From Streptomyces sp. F63 (GTDB lineage: Bacteria; Actinomycetota; Actinomycetes; Streptomycetales; Streptomycetaceae), in NCBI RefSeq assembly GCF_018070345.1, contig NZ_JAGPXX010000015.1, positions 62,001-126,000 of the forward strand: 64,000 nucleotides of DNA, written 5' to 3'. Positions 57,326 through 64,000 of this stretch are shown here, piece after piece. The notes under the pieces are model-generated. The model worked only from the letters and a program-made list of their open reading frames with translations, made no database searches and was not told the DNA's origin. The position numbers were made by a program, and so were the translations under genes. Position 1 is the first letter of the stretch, and every line of letters begins with the position of its first letter.

Positions 57326-57511
57326 GTGGCGAAGAAGGCTCTGATCGCTAAGGCCGCCCGCAAGCCGAAGTTCGGTGTGCGCGCGTACACCCGCTGCCAG
57401 CGCTGTGGCCGGCCGCACTCCGTCTACCGCAAGTTCGGCCTCTGCCGTGTGTGCCTCCGTGAGATGGCGCACCGCGGCGAGCTGCCGGGCGTCACCAAGA
57501 GCTCCTGGTAA
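57326..57511 (+). CDS. rpsN: 30S ribosomal protein S14, zinc type (uS14)
   Basis: A 61-residue short S14 with both zinc knuckles, TRCQRCGRP and GLCRVCLRE (CxxC-x12-CxxC). The long zinc-free paralogue expected elsewhere in streptomycetes is absent from this window. GTG at 57326 after AAGGAGAAC. A 291-bp spacer to rpsH follows. Confidence 0.96.
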   Translation: MAKKALIAKAARKPKFGVRAYTRCQRCGRPHSVYRKFGLCRVCLREMAHRGELPGVTKSSW

Positions 57512-57802
57512 TCCCTCCCGCCGCCCGGCCCGCCCCGCCGCGGGCGGCCGCCGGGCGACGGGACGCAGGGACCAGCCAGGACTCTCGGTAAGCACGTGGC
57601 CGGCGAGGGCCCGGCCCGGACCACTCCACGGTTCCCGTAGAGTGGAAGGGTTGGGCGTTCGCCGTCCATGGCCGTCCGCGGGCACAGCCCGCTATGACAC
57701 TTACTACGCCGTAGGTCCCCGCGCCGCACCCGTCCCGGAACACACCCCGGGGAGAGGGATGGCGCAGATAGGAAACCCCGGCGAGAGAGGCCGAAGGCCA
57801 TC
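57512..57802. other. Unusually long spacer between rpsN and rpsH
   Basis: In an otherwise tightly packed operon, this 291-bp gap stands out. It holds GC-rich inverted segments shortly after rpsN (around 57520-57560) and an AT-richer patch TATGACACTTACTACGCCGTAG near 57693-57715 (about 22 bases; core ACACTTACTACGCC), so an internal terminator and promoter are plausible. No gene is visible. Confidence 0.5.
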
Positions 57803-58201
57803 ATGACCATGACCGATCCGATCGCAGACATGCTCACTCGTCTGCGAAACGCCAACTCGGCTTATCACGACACCGTCGTGATGCCGCACAGCAAGATCAA
57901 GTCGCACATCGCGGAGATCCTCCAGCAGGAGGGCTTCATCACCGGCTGGAAGACCGAGGACGCCGAGGTGGGCAAGAACCTCGTCCTCGAGCTGAAGTTC
58001 GGCCCCAACCGCGAGCGCTCGATCGCCGGCATCAAGCGGATTTCGAAGCCGGGCCTGCGGGTCTACGCAAAGTCCACCAATCTGCCGAAGGTGCTCGGCG
58101 GCCTGGGCGTGGCGATCATCTCCACGTCCCACGGGCTGCTCACCGGCCAGCAGGCGCAGAAGAAGGGCGTGGGTGGGGAAGTCCTCGCCTACGTCTGGTA
58201 G
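57803..58201 (+). CDS. rpsH: 30S ribosomal protein S8 (uS8)
   Basis: A 132-residue central 16S-binding protein, the spc-operon repressor in enteric bacteria. It starts MTMTDPIADMLTRLRNANSA and ends GVGGEVLAYVW, with the conserved STSHGLLTGQQAQKKGVGGE loop. ATG at 57803. An in-frame ATG two codons later is an alternative. Confidence 0.97.
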   Translation: MTMTDPIADMLTRLRNANSAYHDTVVMPHSKIKSHIAEILQQEGFITGWKTEDAEVGKNLVLELKFGPNRERSIAGIKRISKPGLRVYAKSTNLPKVLGGLGVAIISTSHGLLTGQQAQKKGVGGEVLAYVW

Positions 58202-58220
58202 TCGGGAAGGAGGAACTGCA

Positions 58221-58760
58221 ATGTCGCGCATCGGCAAGCTCCCCATCCCGGTTCCCGCCGGCGTGGACGTCACCATCGATGGCCGGACGGTCGCCGTGAA
58301 GGGCCCCAAGGGCACCCTCTCGCACACCGTCGCCGCGCCCATCGAGGTCAGCAAGGGTGAGGACGGTGTCATCACCGTCAGCCGCCCCAATGACGAGCGT
58401 CAGAACAAGGCCCTGCACGGCCTGTCCCGCACGCTGGTGGCGAACATGATCACCGGGGTGACCCAGGGATACAGCAAGAAGCTCGAAATCAGCGGTGTCG
58501 GTTACCGTGTCCAGGCGAAGGGCTCCAACCTGGAGTTCGCGCTGGGCTACAGCCACCCCATCCTGATCGAGGCCCCGGAGGGCATCACCTTCACGGTGGA
58601 GTCCCCGACCAAGCTGAGTGTCGAGGGCATCGACAAGCAGAAGGTCGGCGAGGTCGCGGCCAACATCCGCAAGCTGCGGAAGCCCGACCCGTACAAGGCC
58701 AAGGGCGTGAAGTACGCCGGCGAGGTCATCCGGCGCAAGGTCGGAAAGGCTGGTAAGTAA
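58221..58760 (+). CDS. rplF: 50S ribosomal protein L6 (uL6)
   Basis: A 179-residue protein near the factor-binding site, built of two similar halves. It starts MSRIGKLPIPVPAGVDVTID and its C-terminal signature is VAANIRKLRKPDPYKAKGVK. ATG at 58221 with GGAAGGAGG 8-9 bases upstream. rplR begins 3 bases after the stop. Confidence 0.97.
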   Translation: MSRIGKLPIPVPAGVDVTIDGRTVAVKGPKGTLSHTVAAPIEVSKGEDGVITVSRPNDERQNKALHGLSRTLVANMITGVTQGYSKKLEISGVGYRVQAKGSNLEFALGYSHPILIEAPEGITFTVESPTKLSVEGIDKQKVGEVAANIRKLRKPDPYKAKGVKYAGEVIRRKVGKAGK

Positions 58761-58763
58761 GCC

Positions 58764-59147
58764 ATGGCATTCGGCGTGAAGATCGCCAAGGGCGACGCCC
58801 GCAAGCGCGCCGCCATCAAGCGTCGCCACATCCGCGTCCGCAAGCGGATCTCCGGTACCCCGGAGCGTCCCCGCCTGGTCGTGACGCGTTCCAACCGCCA
58901 CATGACCGCCCAGGTCATCGACGACATCGCGGGCCACACGCTGGCCTCGGCGTCGACGCTGGACGAGTCCATCCGCGGGAACGAGGGCGACAAGAGCTCC
59001 CAGGCTCAGAAGGTCGGCGCCCTGGTGGCCGAGCGGGCCAAGGCCGCCGGCATCGAGGCCGTCGTGTTCGACCGCGGTGGCAACCAGTACGCCGGGCGGA
59101 TCGCCGCTCTGGCCGACGCCGCCCGCGAGGCCGGGCTCAAGTTCTGA
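58764..59147 (+). CDS. rplR: 50S ribosomal protein L18 (uL18)
   Basis: A 127-residue 5S-rRNA-binding protein. It contains KRAAIKRRHIRVRKRISGTP and ERPRLVVTRSNRHMTAQVID, and ends FDRGGNQYAGRIAALADAAR and EAGLKF. ATG at 58764. Confidence 0.97.
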   Translation: MAFGVKIAKGDARKRAAIKRRHIRVRKRISGTPERPRLVVTRSNRHMTAQVIDDIAGHTLASASTLDESIRGNEGDKSSQAQKVGALVAERAKAAGIEAVVFDRGGNQYAGRIAALADAAREAGLKF

Positions 59148-59191
59148 GCACGGTTCCGTAGCAGCGGACGTAAACGAGAGAGGTAAATCCA

Positions 59192-59794
59192 ATGGCTGGA
59201 CCCCAGCGCCGCGGTGGCGGCGCCGGTGGCGGCGAGCGGCGGGACCGTAAGGGCCGGGACGGCGGCGCTGCCGCCGAGAAGACCGCGTACGTTGAGCGCG
59301 TTGTCGCGATCAACCGTGTTGCCAAGGTTGTGAAGGGTGGTCGTCGCTTCAGCTTCACCGCGCTGGTCGTGGTGGGCGACGGTGACGGCACCGTGGGCGT
59401 CGGATACGGCAAGGCCAAGGAGGTGCCGGCCGCCATCGCCAAGGGTGTGGAGGAGGCCAAGAAGCACTTCTTCAAGGTCCCCCGGATCCAGGGCACCATC
59501 CCGCACCCGATCCAGGGCGAGAAGGCCGCGGGCGTCGTCCTGCTGAAGCCTGCTTCCCCCGGTACCGGTGTGATCGCGGGTGGCCCGGTGCGCGCCGTGC
59601 TGGAGTGCGCGGGCATCCACGACGTGCTCAGCAAGTCGCTGGGCTCGTCGAACCCGATCAACATCGTGCACGCCACGGTGTCGGCTCTCCGGGGGCTGCA
59701 GCGCCCGGAGGAGATCGCCGCCCGCCGCGGACTGCCCCTGGAGGACGTCGCCCCCGCGGCTCTGCTGCGGGCGCGTGCGGGAGCGGGTGCGTGA
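59192..59794 (+). CDS. rpsE: 30S ribosomal protein S5 (uS5)
   Basis: A 200-residue protein at the mRNA channel that influences fidelity. A Gly/Arg-rich N-terminal extension (about 1-25) precedes YVERVVAINRVAKVVKGGRR with the spectinomycin-loop region, wild type. Then VGVGYGKAKEVPAAIAKGVE and the C-terminal LGSSNPINIVHATVSALRGL. ATG at 59192 with GAGAGAGG upstream; the stop overlaps rpmD. Confidence 0.97.
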   Translation: MAGPQRRGGGAGGGERRDRKGRDGGAAAEKTAYVERVVAINRVAKVVKGGRRFSFTALVVVGDGDGTVGVGYGKAKEVPAAIAKGVEEAKKHFFKVPRIQGTIPHPIQGEKAAGVVLLKPASPGTGVIAGGPVRAVLECAGIHDVLSKSLGSSNPINIVHATVSALRGLQRPEEIAARRGLPLEDVAPAALLRARAGAGA

Positions 59795-59976
59795 TGGCCC
59801 GTCTCAAGATCACGCAGAAGAAGTCCTACATCGGCAGCAAGCAGAACCACCGCGACACCCTTCGTTCGCTCGGTCTGAAGCGGGTGAACGACGTGGTCGT
59901 CAAGGAGGACCGTCCCGAGATCCGCGGCATGGCGCAGACCGTGCGGCACCTCGTCACGGTTGAGGAGGTCGACTGA
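59794..59976 (+). CDS. rpmD: 50S ribosomal protein L30 (uL30)
   Basis: A 60-residue protein: MARLKITQKKSYIGSKQNHR, then TLRSLGLKRVNDVVVKEDRP and IRGMAQTVRHLVTVEEVD. The ATG at 59794 shares its A with the rpsE stop. rplO starts 1 base after its stop. Confidence 0.96.
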   Translation: MARLKITQKKSYIGSKQNHRDTLRSLGLKRVNDVVVKEDRPEIRGMAQTVRHLVTVEEVD

Positions 59977-59977
59977 C

Positions 59978-60433
59978 ATGGCGGACGAGAAGCCGCTGAA
60001 GGTCCACAACCTCCGGCCCGCCCCGGGCGCCAAGACCGCCAAGACCCGTGTGGGCCGTGGCGAGGCGTCCAAGGGTAAGACCGCTGGTCGTGGCACCAAG
60101 GGTACGAAGGCCCGCTACCAGGTTCCGGAGCGCTTCGAGGGCGGGCAGATGCCCCTCCACATGCGTCTTCCGAAGCTGAAGGGCTTCAAGAACCCGTTCC
60201 GCACCGAGTACCAGGTCGTGAACCTGGACAAGCTGGCCGCGCTCTACCCGCAGGGCGGCGAGGTCACGGTGGCCGATCTGGTCGCCAAGGGCGCGGTTCG
60301 CAAGAACCAGCTCGTGAAGGTGCTCGGCACCGGCGAGGTCTCCGTGGCGCTGCAGGTGACGGTCGACGCCGTCTCCGGCTCCGCCAAGGAGAAGATCACC
60401 GCCGCCGGTGGCTCCGTGACCGAACTCGTCTGA
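59978..60433 (+). CDS. rplO: 50S ribosomal protein L15 (uL15)
   Basis: A 151-residue late-assembly protein. It has the Gly/Lys-rich N-terminal arm KTRVGRGEASKGKTAGRGTK, FEGGQMPLHMRLPKLKGFKN and a compact C-terminal domain. ATG at 59978 with GAGGAGG upstream inside rpmD. Confidence 0.97.
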   Translation: MADEKPLKVHNLRPAPGAKTAKTRVGRGEASKGKTAGRGTKGTKARYQVPERFEGGQMPLHMRLPKLKGFKNPFRTEYQVVNLDKLAALYPQGGEVTVADLVAKGAVRKNQLVKVLGTGEVSVALQVTVDAVSGSAKEKITAAGGSVTELV

Positions 60434-60454
60434 GTTCGCCGGGCCGCTTGAACG

Positions 60455-60495
60455 GACCAACCGGGGATGCCCTAACGGGGCATCCCCGGTTGGTC
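60455..60495 (+). terminator. Terminator between rplO and secY
   Basis: A perfect 18-bp stem, GACCAACCGGGGATGCCC / GGGCATCCCCGGTTGGTC, with a 5-base loop, 22 bases after rplO. secY must therefore have its own promoter or rely on read-through. Confidence 0.9.
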
Positions 60496-60640
60496 GTTCC
60501 GCCCGGGGCACGTCCGCCGGTAAGGTGGCGTCCGTTACTGTCCGCGTGGCGTGTGCCTCCGCGGCTATTGACTGCTTTGTATCCGTCGACCCTCAAGACC
60601 GTCACCTCTCGCGCCTGGCGCGGGGGGCGCAGGAGGCACC

Positions 60641-61957
60641 GTGCTCACCGCGTTCGCCCGGGCGTTCAAGACGCCCGACCTGCGCAAGAAGCTGCTGTTC
60701 ACGTTGGGCATCATCGTGCTCTTCCGACTCGGGGCCCATATTCCGGTCCCCGGGGTCAGCTACGTCAACGTCAACTACTGCATGGATGCGGCGAAGGGCC
60801 AGGGCGGGGATCTCTTCGGCCTGGTCAACATGTTCAGCGGCGGCGCGCTGCTGCAGCTGACGATCTTCGCGCTCGGCATCATGCCGTACATCACGGCCAG
60901 CATCATTCTGCAGCTGCTCGTGGTGGTGATCCCGCGGCTCGAGGCCCTGAAGAAGGAGGGCCAGAGCGGCCAGGCGAAGATCACGCAGTACACCCGTTAC
61001 CTGACCGTGGCGCTCGGTGTGCTGCAGGGTACGGGCCTGGTGGCCACCGCCCGCAGCGGCTCGCTCTTCCCGGGCTGTGACCGGGCTTCCGAGATCATCC
61101 CGGATCAGTCGATCTTCACGACCGCCGTCATGGTCATCACCATGACCGCCGGCACCGCCCTGGTGATGTGGCTCGGCGAGCTCATCACGGACCGTGGCAT
61201 CGGCAACGGCATGTCGATCCTGATGTTCATCGCGATCGCCGCCGGCTTCACCGGTTCGCTGTGGCAGATCAAGCTGTCGGGCAAGATCGTGGACGGCTGG
61301 GTCGAGTTCGGCGCCGTGATCCTGGTGGGCCTGGCGATGGTCGCCCTGGTGGTCTTCGTCGAGCAGGCCCAGCGGCGCATTCCGGTGCAGTACGCGAAGC
61401 GCATGATCGGCCGCAGGTCCTACGGCGGTACGTCCACGTACATTCCGTTGAAGGTGAACCAGGCGGGTGTGATTCCCGTCATCTTCGCGGCCTCGCTGCT
61501 CTACATTCCGGCCCTGCTGGTCCAGTTCAGCAACTCGACTGCCGGCTGGGCGACTTGGATTCAGGCGAATCTGGTCTCGCCCGACAGCGCGATGTACATC
61601 ATCACCTACTTTGTGATGATTATCTTCTTCGCGTTCTTCTATGTGGCGATCACCTTCAACCCCGAAGAAGTCGCCGACAACATGAAGAAGTATGGTGGCT
61701 TCATCCCGGGCATCCGGGCTGGACGTCCGACCGCTGAGTACTTGAGCTATGTGCTCAACCGCATCACGTGGCCGGGCTCGCTGTACCTGGGCTTGATCGC
61801 ATTGGTGCCAACGGTGGCACTGGTTCTGTTCAACGCCGATCAGAACTTCCCCTTCGGCGGAACGAGCATCCTCATCATCGTGGGTGTCGGTCTGGAGACG
61901 GTGAAGCAGATCGAGAGCCAGCTTCAGCAGCGTAACTACGAAGGGTTCCTCCGCTGA
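60641..61957 (+). CDS. secY: Preprotein translocase subunit SecY
   Basis: A 438-residue channel-forming subunit of the Sec translocase with ten membrane helices. It starts MLTAFARAFKTPDLRKKLLF and carries the plug region after helix 1, TDRGIGNGMSILMFIAIAAG in the middle and the ribosome/SecA-binding loops VQYAKRMIGRRSYGGTSTYI. GTG at 60641 with GCAGGAGG 6-7 bases upstream. adk overlaps its stop by one base (TGATG). SecE is encoded at 13.6 kb in this window. Confidence 0.97.
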   Translation: MLTAFARAFKTPDLRKKLLFTLGIIVLFRLGAHIPVPGVSYVNVNYCMDAAKGQGGDLFGLVNMFSGGALLQLTIFALGIMPYITASIILQLLVVVIPRLEALKKEGQSGQAKITQYTRYLTVALGVLQGTGLVATARSGSLFPGCDRASEIIPDQSIFTTAVMVITMTAGTALVMWLGELITDRGIGNGMSILMFIAIAAGFTGSLWQIKLSGKIVDGWVEFGAVILVGLAMVALVVFVEQAQRRIPVQYAKRMIGRRSYGGTSTYIPLKVNQAGVIPVIFAASLLYIPALLVQFSNSTAGWATWIQANLVSPDSAMYIITYFVMIIFFAFFYVAITFNPEEVADNMKKYGGFIPGIRAGRPTAEYLSYVLNRITWPGSLYLGLIALVPTVALVLFNADQNFPFGGTSILIIVGVGLETVKQIESQLQQRNYEGFLR

Positions 61958-62613
61958 TGCGAATCGTCCTCGTCGGGCCGCCTGGCGCCGGAAAGGGTAC
62001 GCAAGCCGCGTACCTGGCCAAGAATCTCTCCATTCCGCACATCTCCACCGGTGATCTCTTCCGCGCCAACATCAGCCAGGGCACGCCCCTCGGCAAGCAG
62101 GCGCAGGAGTTCATGAAGGCCGGGGAGCTCGTCCCCGACGAGGTGACCGTCGGGATGGCGAGGGACCGGATGAGCCAGGCGGACGCCGCCGGGGGCTTTC
62201 TGCTGGACGGCTTCCCGCGCAATATCGACCAGGCCAAGGCGCTCGACGAGATCCTCGCCGCGGAGGGCACCGCCCTCGACGGGGTGCTGGACCTGGAGGT
62301 CCCCGAGGCCGAGGTCGTGAAGCGGATCGCCGGCCGGCGGACCTGCCGCAGCGACAGCTCGCACACCTACCACGTCGAGTACAAGAAGCCGAAGACCGAC
62401 GGCGTCTGCGACGAGTGCGGCGGCGAGCTCTACCAGCGCGAGGACGACCGCGAGGAGACCGTCCGCAAGCGGCTGGAGGTCTACCACCGGGAAACCGAGC
62501 CGATCATCGACTACTACCGGGCGCAGGGCCTGGTGGTCACGATCTCGGCGCTCGGCAAGGTCGCCGAGGTGACCGAACGGGCGATGGCCGCGCTCAGCCG
62601 GGAAGCGGTCTGA
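61957..62613 (+). CDS. adk: Adenylate kinase
   Basis: A 218-residue enzyme interconverting ATP+AMP and 2 ADP. It starts MRIVLVGPPGAGKGTQAAYL with the P-loop; AMP-binding ISTGDLFRANI and LDGFPRNIDQA follow. The LID (about residues 125-165) is of the zinc-like type, RRTCRSDSSHTYHV with later GVCDECGGELYQ: only three Cys plus a His are available as ligands. ATG at 61957, overlapping secY. Confidence 0.96.
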   Translation: MRIVLVGPPGAGKGTQAAYLAKNLSIPHISTGDLFRANISQGTPLGKQAQEFMKAGELVPDEVTVGMARDRMSQADAAGGFLLDGFPRNIDQAKALDEILAAEGTALDGVLDLEVPEAEVVKRIAGRRTCRSDSSHTYHVEYKKPKTDGVCDECGGELYQREDDREETVRKRLEVYHRETEPIIDYYRAQGLVVTISALGKVAEVTERAMAALSREAV

Positions 62614-62635
62614 GAGCAGAGAAGTACGGTACGGC

Positions 62636-62679
62636 CGCGAAGCCCCTCGGGGCATCGCGGCCGTACCGTTGTTGTGTAC
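62636..62679 (+). terminator. secY-adk terminator
   Basis: A perfect 15-bp stem, ACGGTACGGCCGCGA / TCGCGGCCGTACCGT, enclosing a second stem GCCCC/GGGGC, then TGTTGTG. It starts 22 bases after adk. Confidence 0.9.
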
Positions 62680-62734
62680 GCACGGAACGGGCGGTGCCCG
62701 GATCCGGTGAGGACGGAAGGCGGAAGGCGCCCCC

Positions 62735-63577
62735 ATGGTGGAGATCAAGACTCCGGAGCAGATCGCGAAGATGCGCGAGGCCGGGCTGGTCGTCGCGCGC
62801 ATCCATGAGGCGTGCCGGGCGGCGGCGGTTCCGGGGGCGACGACCGGGGACCTCGACGACATCGCCCGCAAGGTGCTGGCCGAGCACGGCGCCAAGTCCA
62901 ACTTCCTCGGTTACGGCGGCTTCCCGGCGACCATCTGCACCTCGGTCAACGACGTGGTGGTGCACGGCATCCCGGACACCGCGACCGTGCTGCGCGACGG
63001 CGACATCATCTCCATCGACGCCGGTGCGGTGGTCGGCGGCTGGCACGGCGACGCGGCCCTGACCGTGTTCGTCGGCACCGGCCACGCCCCGGAACTGCTG
63101 GAGCTCAGCCGGGTCACCGAGGAGTCGATGTGGGCCGGCATCGCCGCGGTGAGGCAGGGCAACCGCCTGGTGGACATCTCCAAGGCGATTGAGGGGTACA
63201 TCCGCCGCCAGCCCCGCCCGTCCGGCGGCAAGTACGGGATCATCCAGGACTACGGCGGCCACGGCATCGGCTCGCAGATGCACATGGACCCGCATCTGCT
63301 GAACTACGTCGACCGCAAGCGCGGCCGCGGTCCGCGTCTGGTGCCCGGCTTCTGCATCGCGATCGAGCCGATGGTGAGCCTCGGCACCCCCCGGACGCAC
63401 GTCCTTCCGGACGAGTGGACGGTGAAGACCGACGACGGCAGCTGGAGCAGCCACTGGGAGCACTCGGTGGCCCTCACCGAGGAGGGCCCGCTGGTGCTCA
63501 CCGCATTCGACGGCGGCCGGGCCAAGCTGGCGGAGTACGGCATCGCGACGGCCCCGGACCCCTGCGGCGGATCCTGA
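62735..63577 (+). CDS. map: Methionine aminopeptidase, type I
   Basis: A 280-residue metalloenzyme that removes initiator methionine. It starts MVEIKTPEQIAKMREAGLVV. Metal ligands appear in order: Asp in DIISIDAGAVVGGWHGDAAL (two Asp), His in GGHGIGSQMHMDPHLLNYVD, Glu in CIAIEPMVSLG, and Glu near WSSHWEHSVALTEEGP. The segment between the Gly-rich motif and the second Glu, with PHLLNYVDRKRGRGPRL, is slightly longer than in short type I enzymes. ATG at 62735 with GGAAGG 12-13 bases upstream. Confidence 0.94.
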   Translation: MVEIKTPEQIAKMREAGLVVARIHEACRAAAVPGATTGDLDDIARKVLAEHGAKSNFLGYGGFPATICTSVNDVVVHGIPDTATVLRDGDIISIDAGAVVGGWHGDAALTVFVGTGHAPELLELSRVTEESMWAGIAAVRQGNRLVDISKAIEGYIRRQPRPSGGKYGIIQDYGGHGIGSQMHMDPHLLNYVDRKRGRGPRLVPGFCIAIEPMVSLGTPRTHVLPDEWTVKTDDGSWSSHWEHSVALTEEGPLVLTAFDGGRAKLAEYGIATAPDPCGGS

Positions 63578-63768
63578 GCCACGGGTGGGAGCGGGCCGGA
63601 ACGGGGCCGGCCCGGAAGATCCGCGGCGGCGCGGAGGCATAAGGATCTCCGCAGGGGGGAAGCTAGATTAGTCTTTCCGGTTGCCGTCGCGTAGACTGAC
63701 ACGTCGGATCACGCCTGTCCTCGGGCATGCCGTGAGCCGATCAAGGTAGCCGATTCGAAAGGCGAAGC

Positions 63769-63990
63769 GTGGCCAAGAAGCAAGGTGCCATCGAGATTGA
63801 GGGCACCGTGATCGAGTCTCTGCCGAACGCGATGTTCAAGGTGGAGCTCCAGAACGGTCACAAGGTCCTCGCGCACATCAGCGGCAAGATGCGGATGCAC
63901 TACATCCGCATCCTTCCCGACGACCGGGTCGTGGTGGAGCTCTCTCCCTACGACCTGACGCGCGGCCGGATCGTCTACCGCTACAAGTAG
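63769..63990 (+). CDS. infA: Translation initiation factor IF-1
   Basis: A 73-residue OB-fold protein that binds the ribosomal A site during initiation. It reads MAKKQGAIEIEGTVIESLPN, continues with FKVELQNGHKVLAHISGKMR, and ends DLTRGRIVYRYK, which is complete. GTG at 63769 with GAAAGGCGAAGC upstream. The 191-bp spacer after map must carry its promoter; TAGACT near 63690 is a possible -10. rpmJ, rpsM and rpsK are expected next, beyond the window. Confidence 0.96.
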   Translation: MAKKQGAIEIEGTVIESLPNAMFKVELQNGHKVLAHISGKMRMHYIRILPDDRVVVELSPYDLTRGRIVYRYK

Positions 63991-64000
63991 ATCTCGTGAT

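Overview
The window is high-GC DNA (coding regions clearly above 65% GC, third codon positions almost always G or C, frequent GTG/TTG starts). Its gene order is that of a Streptomyces chromosome core: nuoN-htpX, yajQ, tRNA-Thr/tRNA-Met-rpmG-MaoC pair-murB, tRNA-Trp-secE-nusG, rplKA, rplJL, rpoBC, rpsLG-fusA-tuf, then the S10-spc-secY-adk-map-infA run. Streptomyces or a very close relative is the best reading.

Layout. 1-9.9 kb: end of complex I subunit N, HtpX protease, a YccF membrane protein, a GNAT acetyltransferase, an ATPase fragment, YajQ, tRNA-Tyr, a Rossmann NAD(P)-binding protein, a cytosine-deaminase-like protein that has lost catalytic residues, tRNA-Thr, tRNA-Met, L33 and two MaoC dehydratase subunits. 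10-14.8 kb: MurB, adenosine deaminase, a decayed aspartate aminotransferase, tRNA-Trp, SecE and NusG. 14.8-20.2 kb: a 5.3-kb integrative element (integrase, excisionase, RepSA-type initiator, HTH protein, GntR regulator, zinc-ribbon protein). It sits exactly in the 3' end of nusG, bounded by a 12-bp direct repeat that contains the last NusG codons. 20.2-32.2 kb: L11, L1, a lipoprotein, L10 with its leader, L7/L12, RpoB and RpoC. 32.3-38.9 kb: a DUF1707 membrane protein, an L,D-transpeptidase, S12, S7, EF-G and EF-Tu. 38.9-50.1 kb is an accessory insert: an intact DUF1254 protein and a broken copy, a secreted GH44-FN3-CBM2 glucanase behind LacI-type operators, a giant transporter-STAC-GAF-PP2C-ATPase fusion with a small membrane partner, PanD, and an Rpn/PD-(D/E)XK-like protein. 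50.1-64 kb: the S10 and spc ribosomal operons, SecY, adenylate kinase, methionine aminopeptidase and IF-1.

How the parts work together. Most of the window is the macromolecular synthesis core: RNA polymerase, NusG, about thirty ribosomal proteins, elongation and initiation factors, and the SecYE channel. Perfect hairpins close most units. Convergent pairs often share one bidirectional terminator. The L10 leader and a hairpin motif shared by the S12 and S10 leaders suggest RNA-level control.

The most noteworthy items are (i) the element that uses the nusG 3' end as attachment site and carries replication and excision genes but no recognisable conjugative translocase; (ii) its control region, where GntR-type palindromes overlap a near-consensus promoter; (iii) the SLC5-STAC-GAF-SpoIIE-HATPase fusion, which looks like a transporter wired directly to a phosphatase/anti-sigma-kinase output; and (iv) the 28-nt motif shared by the S12 and S10 leaders.
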